The notes under the pieces: model-generated | Seen by the model: the letters and a program-made list of their open reading frames with translations, nothing else | Databases searched by the model: none | Told to the model about the DNA's origin: nothing | Position numbers and translations under genes: made by a program | Assembly: GCF_003641145.1 (NCBI RefSeq) | Contig: NZ_CP032744.1 | Coordinates: forward strand, 2,232,001 to 2,296,000 | Length of the DNA stretch: 64,000 nt | From: Lactiplantibacillus paraplantarum | Lineage (GTDB): Bacteria; Bacillota; Bacilli; Lactobacillales; Lactobacillaceae | Direction: 5' to 3' | Shown: piece by piece, positions 55,907 through 64,000 of the stretch | How the letters are laid out: each line of letters opens with the position of its first letter | Position numbering within the stretch: position 1 is the first letter of the stretch

Positions 55907-55960
55907 TTAAAAGTCGTGCTTTCAGGATTAAATTCTGAGAGCACGACTTTTAATTTTTTC
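55907..55960. terminator. Bidirectional terminator after the methyltransferase-like gene
   Basis: TTAAAAGTCGTGCT and AGCACGACTTTTAA stem with inner TCAG/CTGA pairing and T6 on the plus strand. It also lies directly after the remnant on the minus strand. Confidence 0.88.
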
Positions 55961-55961
55961 G

Positions 55962-56076
55962 TCATAGTTGAATCCCTTTTTTGCCAAATTCATTCGTAAT
56001 TTGCTTAAATCTTAGCATCCCATTTTCAATTGTTGCAGTTGTTCCAATCCCGCCACCAACGATGTTCGTGAAATTC
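55962..56076 (-). pseudogene. 3' remnant of a degraded gene
   Basis: On the minus strand a 38-residue open frame reads NFTNIVGGGIGTTATIENG and then MLRFKQITNEFGKKGIQL, stopping just before a terminator. The composition is protein-like, but the frame is closed by a stop about a dozen codons upstream, and a neighbouring frame there (LTTKVSLPG) would join by a one-base shift. It looks like the end of a truncated gene. Family not recognised. Confidence 0.4.
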
Positions 56077-56108
56077 CCCCGGCAGCGAGACTTTGGTCGT
56101 CAAATTGA

Positions 56109-56378
56109 TTAATTGTCGCGTAAAACCAAATTCCAAGCTGTAAGTTCAGCTTCCGTCATTGCGAACTGCAACGCTAACAACCGCTGAGCGGCTTGAGCAT
56201 AAGCCTTTCTGTCAATGAGTTGTGCCAATTCGACTTGATGTGACAATGGTTGATCTTGACCTTGCGGAAACACCACCTCAGTTGTGTCTCCCTTATGACG
56301 ACTAAGCGTGTACCCTAATCCCGTTGCGAACACATGTAACTGCCAAATTAACCAAGTGCTTTCAGCTTGCATTAGCAT
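56109..56378 (-). CDS. Small conserved-looking protein of unknown function
   Basis: About 87-89 residues: MLMQAESTWLIWQLHVFATGLGYTLSRHKGDTTEVVFPQGQDQPLSHQVELAQLIDRKAYAQAAQRLLALQFAM... A helical start is followed by a polar segment and a TPR-like helix pair. The start is set by AGGGGG before ATG 56378 (or ATG 56372); the frame is open to 56459 without a better site. I do not recognise a family with certainty. It lies between a gene remnant and repeat copy D, so the neighbourhood seems to be decaying. Confidence 0.55.
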   Translation of the reverse strand: MLMQAESTWLIWQLHVFATGLGYTLSRHKGDTTEVVFPQGQDQPLSHQVELAQLIDRKAYAQAAQRLLALQFAMTEAELTAWNLVLRDN

Positions 56379-56559
56379 TAATCCCCCTAATTGTGTGCCA
56401 TCCAATAAATCGCTAAAATTGTATATAAGATCAATAACGTAAACGCGTAGGCTTTCCAAGCCGTCCCCATCGGTTGTTGCACCGATTGCAACCCCCAGAC
56501 CAAGCAGAATGACGCTCTAAAATTATATCCACATGATACCATGCCTTTCTGCACGAAAT

Positions 56560-57429
56560 ATTGTTAAAAGGTTCCGGTTTAAGATCAAAAGCAGCCAGCT
56601 TAGGCCCGCTGGAAAAAGTGCGAGTTAGCGTAAACATGCTTTGCTAGTTCGTCCTACGCCGACCTCCAGGCATTTCTGCCAATTGCTGGAACGCGGTGGA
56701 CACAGATTTAAGCCGCAACCCACGTCTTAAATACTGGTCTTCCACTAACCAAGCCAAGGACGCTTGCTAAGTGGAATTTCACCGCTGAGCATTGACCGAA
56801 AAGCCTTCCAGTCGGGATAGTATTCGAATGGTAGACATGTGCGTACCCAAATTTTGCTGGATTTGTCATTGTTTTTCATAAACGGTAACTTTGTTAAGCA
56901 ACTGTTAGGTCGAAAAGATATTGGGATAGTTCGCTATTTCGGAATTACTATAGTAATAATAGAACACCTCAACAAAGTCGTTAGGGTAACCCTAACGTCT
57001 CGTTTAAAGTTCCTGTATCAAAATAACCAGCGACTAATTGTACCAAGTTAAGTGGCCGTTCATCTGCCATTCGAGCGAGTTCCCGAAACGTATTCGGTGC
57101 CACTAAAGCCTGTGCTTGCTACGCCAACAGACTAATCCCAAAACCGCATTAATCGGTTGGCTAGGCAATGCTCGGCTTCAACCCGTGGCCCCTCACAGGC
57201 TTGAGACTGGAGGGGCTGGGTGACAATGCTCAGTAGCCAAATTATTCTTAGCTGGAAGCGATTTCCTTCCGGCTTAGAATAAGACTCGTATTTGAGATGA
57301 CGCGGGTTGGGCGTTAGCTCAAATCGACGTCGGCTGCGTTCCAGCAATTGGCACCCAGCCCCGGAGGTCGGAATAGGACGCGCACCGGCTGACGAACAGG
57401 AATTGAGCTAACCGGAACCTTTTAACAAT
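56560..57429 (-). repeat. Long inverted-repeat intergenic element, copy D (with extra stem)
   Basis: Reverse orientation relative to copy A, 870 bp. Termini are a perfect 20-nt inverted repeat: ATTGTTAAAAGGTTCCGGTT at 56560-56579 and its complement at 57410-57429. This differs from the termini of copies A and C, yet both ends changed together. The 18-nt motif is at 56677-56694 and, inverted, 57336-57353. Hairpins ATTTAAG/CTTAAAT and ATTTGAG/CTCAAAT are both present. About 120 bases absent from the other copies (about 57085-57208) are bounded by AAGCCTGTG/CACAGGCTT and so form their own stem. Confidence 0.85.
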
Positions 57430-57448
57430 GATTCATGCCATCCTAGAA

Positions 57449-57482
57449 CAAAAAAGCCTGCAATCAATCGATTACAGGCTCA
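57449..57482 (-). terminator. Terminator of the pyruvate oxidase gene
   Basis: On the minus strand AGCCTGTAATC and GATTGCAGGCT stem followed by T6. Confidence 0.85.
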
Positions 57483-57492
57483 TTAACACTGA

Positions 57493-59250
57493 CTATTCGA
57501 CGTTGAACTCCTTGAAATAAGTGGTTAATGGTTTCAATTCGTTCGCGTCATATTTTTCTTTGAAGGCACTGACAGAGGCAGCCGATGTCTTGGCTGGATC
57601 AACATCGAGGATTTCAACTGGTAACCCCCGTTTGTCCGTAATCTTGGCATCAATTAAGACCGGACGACCGGCCTTTAACTCGGCCATCGCGGTTTCAAAG
57701 GCGGCGTGCAATTGATCAAAATGCTCAACCCGAATTCCCTTGACGCCCATTCCTTCAGCAATCTTAGCAAAATCAGCATCGATTAGATCAATCCCATAAT
57801 ACGGTTGTGGCACATCCTCTTGTTCTGATTTAATAAAGTTCAACGTTTGGTTAGACGTCACAATATTAAAGATTGGCAAGTGATATTTGACTTCGGTCAA
57901 TAAATCTTGCATGACCATTGAGAACGCCCCATCACCAGCAATATTGAAAGCTTGCCGATCAGGATAACTCATCTTCGCCGCAATTGCCCCGGGGACACCA
58001 GCACCCATCGTGGCAAATAGTGCTGAGGTCAATAATTTTTGCTTGGGATTCATCTTCAAAAATCGGAAACTATTGATCGTATTATCACCGACATCCATTG
58101 AGAAGACTGCATCATCGGCAGCGACCCGGTTGATTTCTTGGTAGACTTGTTCGTATTCAAGTGGATCGGTCTTCCGTTCACTCAGCTTCTTCAAATACTG
58201 TTTCCAGTCGGCCATATCTGCTTTAGCTGCTTGGTAGTATGGCGACGGTGACGCTGGTTCACTTAATGCCAAGGCGCGCTTGATAAACTGTTTGGCATCG
58301 CCATTGATGCCGAAATCCAAATGATGGTGACGCCCAAACTTGCCAGGATCCAATTCGATTTGCACGTATTTGAAATCGTGAGTCGTGTACATAATCTGTG
58401 CGAACGAATAATCCGCGCCAACTGAAACGACCAAATCGGTAATCCCCATCAGTTCATCCGCCGCTTTCGAGGCTGCCCGATAAGCGCTTCCCATATTACC
58501 ATCAAAACTATCAGGAATGACGCCCTTGGCTAACCCAGTGATAATAATCGGTACTTGCAGACGTTCCGCTAACGCCATCATGTCCTCGGTTGCACCACGC
58601 GTCCCTTGACCAACGTGGAAGACGGGGTACTTGGCGTTCTTGATCATCGCTAACACCGTTTTAACTTGTTCATCATCAATAGTAGGAATGCCGGTTAATT
58701 TAGCTGGTACACTTGCTGAATCATAATCAAGATCTGGAATTTCAACGTAGCCAAAATCGTTAGGAATCGTTACAACGGCCACACCGTTTTCACGGTAAGC
58801 CGCCCGAATCGCCTTATCAACAACGTATGGCAAACTTTCCGGTGTCATGACCGTCCGATTGAAGACCGCCACATCACTGAAAATCGGTTCTTCGGCGAAT
58901 TCTTGGAAATAATCATAATTCATATTGGTGTGAGCAACTTGGCCCACCAAGGCAAGGACGGGCACATGATCTTCCTTCGCATCGTATAACCCGTTGAGTA
59001 AGTTAACGGCACCAGGACCGGCTGACCCAAAGGCAACCCCGATTTTACCCGTCAACTTCGCATCCGCTGCCGCAGCGAGGGCCCCCACTTGTTCGTGACG
59101 TACCTGCACATATTGGAGCCGTTCTTGTTCAACATCCAACGCGTGCATAGTGGAATTAAACGACCCACCGGCATAACCGTAAATCTGTTTAATATCCCAA
59201 GCCTCAATAACTTTCAACATTGCAACCGACGCTTCAATCATCTTTGCCAT
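57493..59250 (-). CDS. pox5: Pyruvate oxidase
   Basis: A 585-residue ThDP/FAD enzyme that turns pyruvate, phosphate and O2 into acetyl phosphate, CO2 and H2O2. Seen: YGYAGGSFNSTMHAL, VRHEQVGALAAAADAKLTGKIGVAFGSAGPG with the catalytic Glu, central FAD-binding domain, and the ThDP motif GDGAFSMVMQDLLTEVKYHLP...NQTLNF. It is a paralogue of, not identical to, the crystallised L. plantarum Pox. ATG at 59250 follows GAAGG. A cre-like box upstream points to carbon catabolite control. The peroxide made could be removed by the NADH peroxidase at the start of the window. Confidence 0.93.
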   Translation of the reverse strand: MAKMIEASVAMLKVIEAWDIKQIYGYAGGSFNSTMHALDVEQERLQYVQVRHEQVGALAAAADAKLTGKIGVAFGSAGPGAVNLLNGLYDAKEDHVPVLALVGQVAHTNMNYDYFQEFAEEPIFSDVAVFNRTVMTPESLPYVVDKAIRAAYRENGVAVVTIPNDFGYVEIPDLDYDSASVPAKLTGIPTIDDEQVKTVLAMIKNAKYPVFHVGQGTRGATEDMMALAERLQVPIIITGLAKGVIPDSFDGNMGSAYRAASKAADELMGITDLVVSVGADYSFAQIMYTTHDFKYVQIELDPGKFGRHHHLDFGINGDAKQFIKRALALSEPASPSPYYQAAKADMADWKQYLKKLSERKTDPLEYEQVYQEINRVAADDAVFSMDVGDNTINSFRFLKMNPKQKLLTSALFATMGAGVPGAIAAKMSYPDRQAFNIAGDGAFSMVMQDLLTEVKYHLPIFNIVTSNQTLNFIKSEQEDVPQPYYGIDLIDADFAKIAEGMGVKGIRVEHFDQLHAAFETAMAELKAGRPVLIDAKITDKRGLPVEILDVDPAKTSAASVSAFKEKYDANELKPLTTYFKEFNVE

Positions 59251-59277
59251 AGTAAATGCCTTCTTTTTCAATATTGT

Positions 59278-59291
59278 TGTATACGTTTTCA
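59278..59291 (-). promoter_or_regulatory. CcpA binding site (cre) upstream of pyruvate oxidase
   Basis: TGAAAACGTATACA on the minus strand fits the cre consensus TGWAARCGYTWNCW with one mismatch. It sits about 28 bases before the ATG, where CcpA would block transcription. Confidence 0.72.
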
Positions 59292-59407
59292 TTTACGGTT
59301 ATCAGAATACATCTAAATTGTTCAAAATTCAATTGTAAACAATTATTATTTTATAAATTTTTGACTTAACTAACCAAATTCGATAACAGGCTATCAACTG
59401 TCAGTGG

Positions 59408-59416
59408 TGCTATAAT
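59408..59416 (+). promoter_or_regulatory. Extended -10 promoter of the small membrane protein gene
   Basis: TGCTATAAT gives an extended -10 box about 75 bases before the start codon. No good -35 box. Confidence 0.5.
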
Positions 59417-59492
59417 ACTGTTGCATCAGATTCTCATCAAGCTAGTTTAGTACGTTAATTCTCACTAATCGGTAAGACGGGATGGGATGTTG

Positions 59493-59891
59493 ATGAAAAA
59501 TAAATTGATTAATTTTCTGACTACCGAGCTATCAGCATGGCCAGTTCTAATCATTGCATACTATGCCATTACGGCTAAACCAACTGGTCAGTGGCAACTA
59601 ATTTTTAACCTTCCCGTGAGCTGGCTAATCAGTTCCTACCTGATTGCTTTCCCACTCCTCCTAACAAACGTCCCAAAGTTGCGCCACAATCCGCTCAAGA
59701 TGAGATCGTTATCAGTACAGGCTAGTCTAAAATACCATTCCCGGCTCAATGAGCGGGCCAAACGGTGGGACGACGAAATGAATCTCGCCATTTTTTTACT
59801 TGAACGCGGCAGTCTAATGTTATTTTCTGAACCACTACTACTATTTTTAATGAGTTATCGTGGCATGTGTTGGCTACACCATTTTTTGTAA
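59493..59891 (+). CDS. Small membrane protein of unknown function
   Basis: About 132 residues with two N-terminal hydrophobic segments (WPVLIIAYYAIT; WLISSYLIAFPLLL), a basic stretch (KLRHNPLKMRSL...) and a C-terminal hydrophobic segment (GSLMLFSEPLLLFLM). No family recognised. ATG at 59493 (or ATG/TTG 6 bases earlier) follows GGGATGG. Divergent from pyruvate oxidase; ends at a bidirectional terminator. Confidence 0.6.
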   Translation: MKNKLINFLTTELSAWPVLIIAYYAITAKPTGQWQLIFNLPVSWLISSYLIAFPLLLTNVPKLRHNPLKMRSLSVQASLKYHSRLNERAKRWDDEMNLAIFLLERGSLMLFSEPLLLFLMSYRGMCWLHHFL

Positions 59892-59893
59892 CT

Positions 59894-59936
59894 AAAAAGC
59901 AGCCACTGTTCACAAAACTGAACAGCGGCTGCTTTA
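59894..59936. terminator. Bidirectional terminator between membrane protein and esterase genes
   Basis: AAAGCAGCCACTGTTCA and TGAACAGCGGCTGCTTT stem (one mismatch) with a 6-nt loop. Confidence 0.88.
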
Positions 59937-59949
59937 GCTTAACATCAAC

Positions 59950-60735
59950 TCATTTAAGAATATTAGTCGTCAAGAAAGCTACGGCGGCCTCTTGAATTTT
60001 ATGTGGCACGTGGTGAACGCCACCCTCAGCGCGTTTAAAGACCGTCGCCTGCAAGGCTGGCTCGTCCTTGAAGCGGTGTTTAAAGTCGCGAACATACTGA
60101 TAAGGGACCATCTGGTCAGCCGTTCCGTTGAAGAAAAACATCGGCCGTCCCGCCAGTGTTTCCGGGTGTTCAGATAAATCAAACTTAGCTAGTTGCTGAT
60201 AAGTTTGTGCAATCAATTCCGCCGGTAACTTAGCTTGTAATGCGGCTGGTAGTTGTGCGACTTGATCCTTGGCAAAAGCCACCGGTTCAGGTGAACCAAT
60301 TAGTGAGACGCCCGCAACTACTGCTGGCTGTGTTGCCATGATACCAGCAGCAGTGATGCCGCCCATCGAGGTCCCCATTACCCCAATCTTATTAGGATCA
60401 CTGATTCCAGTGGTCACTAGATCATCAACCAATTGTGGAAATTCCGCAACCGAATGCCCGACAATTGACCAGAAATGTTCCGGATGACGATCCAAATCAG
60501 TCCCATCATTGCGACTCCCATGTAGGTATGCTGTCGGGAGTATGACCCGAAAACCAGCCCGTACTAACTGATAAGCGACTCCCAACTCGGTTGCTGTTTG
60601 GTTCGTCCAGCCATGGTAATCAATAATTGTTGGTAACTTGGTCTGTGCCTGACTGGCTGCAAACACGTGTAATACGGGTAGGTCACCAATTCTGGTCGTC
60701 CGCACCACCACGTCTTCAAATAAATTTGTTGTCAT
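59950..60735 (-). CDS. Prolyl-oligopeptidase-type esterase (YitV-like)
   Basis: A 261-residue cytoplasmic alpha/beta hydrolase. Oxyanion-type IDYHGWTNQ, nucleophile GTSMGGITAAG (about residue 130), Asp in FFNGTADQMVPYQYVRDF and His in GGVHHVPHKI. The layout matches YitV-type esterases. ATG at 60735 is preceded by GGAAACGGTGA (weak). Confidence 0.85.
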   Translation of the reverse strand: MTTNLFEDVVVRTTRIGDLPVLHVFAASQAQTKLPTIIDYHGWTNQTATELGVAYQLVRAGFRVILPTAYLHGSRNDGTDLDRHPEHFWSIVGHSVAEFPQLVDDLVTTGISDPNKIGVMGTSMGGITAAGIMATQPAVVAGVSLIGSPEPVAFAKDQVAQLPAALQAKLPAELIAQTYQQLAKFDLSEHPETLAGRPMFFFNGTADQMVPYQYVRDFKHRFKDEPALQATVFKRAEGGVHHVPHKIQEAAVAFLTTNILK

Positions 60736-60785
60736 GTTTATCACCGTTTCCAAAATTAATAGTTAATAGTGTAGCAGAAGCCCAA

Positions 60786-60855
60786 ACGAAAACCAACCCA
60801 AACGCGTTCACCGTGGTTAAAGCTTAACCATCATGAACGCGCCTGAGTTGGTTAT
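60786..60855 (-). terminator. Terminator of the thioredoxin-like gene
   Basis: AACCAACTCAGGCGCGTTCA pairs with TGAACGCGTTTGGGTTGGTT, with a second palindrome TGGTTAAGCTTTAACCA in the loop; TTTT follows on the minus strand. Confidence 0.8.
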
Positions 60856-60888
60856 TAGTAAGTAGCAATTGTGTGGTGCCACTCAATA

Positions 60889-61209
60889 CTACTTTTCAAG
60901 CGTATCTAAGAAATCTTCAACTTGTTTTTGGGTTTTACGGAATTTGTCAACATACCGACCAATTTCTTGACCATCTTCAATACCAACAAAACTAGGAATT
61001 CCCATCACACCCATGTCTTGTGCGATTTCAATGTTGGCGTCACGATCAACCGTGATCCAATCGTATTGATCGTACTTCGCTTCGATTTGGGGCATCACTG
61101 GTTTAATGAAAGCGCAATCCGGGCACCAGTCCGCCGTAAAGAATAACATGTGCTTACCCGTCTTGATACGTTCGCGAATTTCTTCGTCGCTTAAAGTTGC
61201 AGTTGCCAT
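60889..61209 (-). CDS. Thioredoxin-like protein with CPDC active site
   Basis: A 106-residue thioredoxin fold. The active site is FTADWCPDC (Cys29-Cys32) instead of CGPC; the cis-Pro is in GIPSFVGI. CPDC occurs in a Gram-positive group sometimes called thioredoxin-like YtpP. It probably reduces disulfides in the cytoplasm, with unknown partner. ATG at 61209 is preceded by TTGGAGG. Confidence 0.9.
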   Translation of the reverse strand: MATATLSDEEIRERIKTGKHMLFFTADWCPDCAFIKPVMPQIEAKYDQYDWITVDRDANIEIAQDMGVMGIPSFVGIEDGQEIGRYVDKFRKTQKQVEDFLDTLEK

Positions 61210-61280
61210 GAAAAATGCCTCCAATATCTTTATGATAGTTATAGTTTAACACATACTAAAAGTAAGTAAAGCCTTTTGCT

Positions 61281-62715
<1,435 letters not shown>

Positions 62716-62734
62716 GTTATTTAATGATATTTCC

Positions 62735-62763
62735 ATCTTACTCTCATAATAAAATTCGTGCAA
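62735..62763 (-). promoter_or_regulatory. Promoter of the Met T-box transcript
   Basis: On the minus strand TTGCAC (62758-62763), 17-base spacer, TAAGAT (62735-62740). It is correctly placed just before stem I. Confidence 0.65.
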
Positions 62764-62859
62764 GTCCCAAAATCAACACTAGCCAAATATTAACTAAAAA
62801 ACGGTCTGCCGACGAAGCGACACACCGATATAAACTGACTAATTGCTCATTAACATTGC

Positions 62860-63159
62860 TTATCCTAAAAATTTTTGAACGATTGCAAAGTAAACTAAAA
62901 TCAGAATGCCCAGGCCAAGGGTCTTTAACAGTGCTAACCACTGGCCACCAGCCGTCCGACCCTTAGGACCAAAACAAATGGCAACGCCCCCACAAATAAC
63001 CGCTAACGTTCCGAGCTCGCGCCCCCAATTAGCATTCAACAAAAAAATGAACGGTCCTACTAAACCACTGACAATGGCAACAATGCCCATAATTTTAAGA
63101 ATTAACCGGCCTAGCCGCTTATCTTTTTCATCATAAATTTCATGTTTCTCTTTTGCCAT
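62860..63159 (-). CDS. Small membrane protein of unknown function
   Basis: A 99-residue protein: a charged N-terminus (MAKEKHEIYDEKDKRLGRL), then three hydrophobic segments (LKIMGIVAIVSGLVGPFIFLL; LGTLAVICGGVAICFG; GLGILILVYFAIV). No family recognised. The next feature downstream is the promoter of the Met T-box, and no terminator is seen between them. Confidence 0.65.
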   Translation of the reverse strand: MAKEKHEIYDEKDKRLGRLILKIMGIVAIVSGLVGPFIFLLNANWGRELGTLAVICGGVAICFGPKGRTAGGQWLALLKTLGLGILILVYFAIVQKFLG

Positions 63160-63361
63160 AATCCATCCACCAACCTTTATTCGCTACAATCTAGTATGCC
63201 GTATTTTACCCTAATGAGCAAGAAGGCGGTTACAGATTTAACATTACCCGGTGAACGTTTGCTATTTAATGATTCATTATTAAAGTTAAGCTGTTGTATA
63301 GTCAAGCAAGCTTGGGGCTCAACGGCTTGCTTTCCGGCCAATTACTAGTGCTGATCACAAT

Positions 63362-63403
63362 CAAAAATTAAGTGTTCAAAATATAAAAATTATGAACACT
63401 TAA
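63362..63403 (-). terminator. Terminator of the low-complexity protein gene
   Basis: On the minus strand TTAAGTGTTCA and TGAACACTTAA stem followed by T5, downstream of the stop at 63449. Another weak hairpin (AAGCAAGC/GCTTGCTT) lies at about 63304-63337; the rest of 63160-63361 holds nothing recognised. Confidence 0.65.
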
Positions 63404-63448
63404 CTGGTAATACTTATTATCATCCGTTTTGACAATTATTCTTGTTAA

Positions 63449-64000
63449 TTATGGTTGTGTTGCAACGACTTGCCAAACATCACCCTGCGCTAATTGTTGT
63501 TGTTCTAATTGTCCTTGGGCATTCACGCGAAAACGACCGGCTAAATGGGCCACGTCAGTGTTTTGGTTCTCATAAACCTCCACGTAGACTAAGCCACCGT
63601 TCTGATATTGATTAAAGACAAAATCTTGTTTCTTAACTGCCGTTTGTTGATAGTCCTTGGCAACCTGCTGCCAAGCCCAATCATTGATTTGACTAGTTGT
63701 TAAATGACGTGAATTAACCACCTGACTACTACTCGTCGCCGGCTGTTGGCTAGTCGCAGCCTGACCAGCCGTTGTTGTCGTGCTCGTGCTCGTCCGACCT
63801 GAACTAGCCTGTGATTGGTCGGAGGCAGTTACATTGTTATTATCCTGACGACTCGTCGTACTAGTTGTGGCTTGTGATTCGGTAGCAGCATTGGCAACTG
63901 TTGACGATGATTTAGTTGCCGCCGACTTAGCCGCGGCTGATTTCTTAGTGGTCGTCGCTGAAGATGACACATCTTTTTTTGCTTTAGTCTTTGACACGAC
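63449..64000 (-). CDS. Low-complexity Ser/Thr/Ala-rich protein, 3' part (5' end outside window)
   Basis: The frame is open through the window edge (an in-frame GTG at 63997 is unlikely to be the start). About 100 residues of Ser/Thr/Ala/Lys/Gln-rich sequence (e.g. KKSAAAKSAATKSSST) lead to a folded C-terminal domain of about 85 residues (SRHLTTSQINDWAWQQVAKDYQQTAVKKQDFVFNQYQNGGLVYVEVYE...). This looks like a surface lipoprotein with a linker, but the signal peptide is outside the window. Function unknown. Confidence 0.7.
   Translation of the reverse strand, partial: VVSKTKAKKDVSSSATTTKKSAAAKSAATKSSSTVANAATESQATTSTTSRQDNNNVTASDQSQASSGRTSTSTTTTAGQAATSQQPATSSSQVVNSRHLTTSQINDWAWQQVAKDYQQTAVKKQDFVFNQYQNGGLVYVEVYENQNTDVAHLAGRFRVNAQGQLEQQQLAQGDVWQVVATQP

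Noticed and set aside
57493..59250. Acetolactate synthase as alternative to pyruvate oxidase
   Set aside because: The sequence follows the Pox pattern (VRHEQVGALAAAADAKLTGKIGV, NQTLNF near ThDP) and has a cre site. Sequence alone leaves a small doubt.

Overview
The window looks like chromosomal DNA of Lactiplantibacillus plantarum or a very close relative. This rests on recognised gene content and order: a complete histidine operon, asd followed by a Cys2 amide hydrolase of the bile-salt-hydrolase family, a pyruvate oxidase, an LtaS-type enzyme, and a surface protein ending in LPQTDE (the plantarum-type sorting signal). I could run no database search, so the species call is inference from gene content.

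Layout. 1-1.0 kb: 3' part of an NADH peroxidase/oxidase. 1.1-5.1 kb: a hydroxyacid dehydrogenase/TerC pair and a sugar O-acetyltransferase, separated by two copies (A, B) of a long non-coding element. 5.2-14.2 kb (minus strand): hisJ, then a promoter, a T-box leader and hisZGDBHAFIEC, which gives the whole pathway from PRPP to histidinol. 14.3-14.9 kb: element copy C. 15.1-17.6 kb: VanZ/RDD protein, CorA-like channel, DUF1801 protein. 17.9-19.8 kb: an SRPBCC-SDR-MerR operon with a diagnostic 19-bp-spacer MerR promoter. 20.1-22.4 kb: asd and the amide hydrolase. 22.4-26.1 kb: a TMEM175-like channel with a small partner gene, and an MMPL-type exporter broken by one extra G. 26.3-33.2 kb: GNAT acetyltransferase, lipoteichoic-acid synthase-like protein, membrane glycerophosphodiesterase, ferredoxin-NADP reductase and a secreted DUF915 hydrolase. 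33.5-34.9 kb: LPQTDE-anchored surface protein. 35.2-43.8 kb: PPK2, nitroreductase, nucleoside hydrolase, RNase H, HAD phosphatase, LacI and RpiR regulators and two Gfo/Idh/MocA oxidoreductases. 44.0-51.7 kb: Na+/H+ antiporter, a DXS-family enzyme behind a MerR-type promoter, a nicotinamidase-like hydrolase, a GntR-ABC operon and an immunity-like small protein. 51.8-55.9 kb: hydrolase, PepF, XRE regulator and a methyltransferase-like protein. 56-57.4 kb: a small gene, a gene remnant and element copy D. 57.5-64 kb: pyruvate oxidase with a cre site, a membrane protein, an esterase, a thioredoxin, a Met-type T-box with a cystathionine synthase/lyase, and the 3' part of a low-complexity protein.

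The most unusual content is the four-copy intergenic element (copies A-D, about 0.63-0.87 kb). Copies A, C and D end in 20-27 nt inverted repeats whose sequence differs from copy to copy, while the two ends of each copy still match each other. Each full copy is built of two diverged inverted arms that share an 18-nt motif and a conserved hairpin. This is a pattern of compensatory change, as expected of a large structured RNA or a palindromic mobile element. I do not recognise it as a named family.
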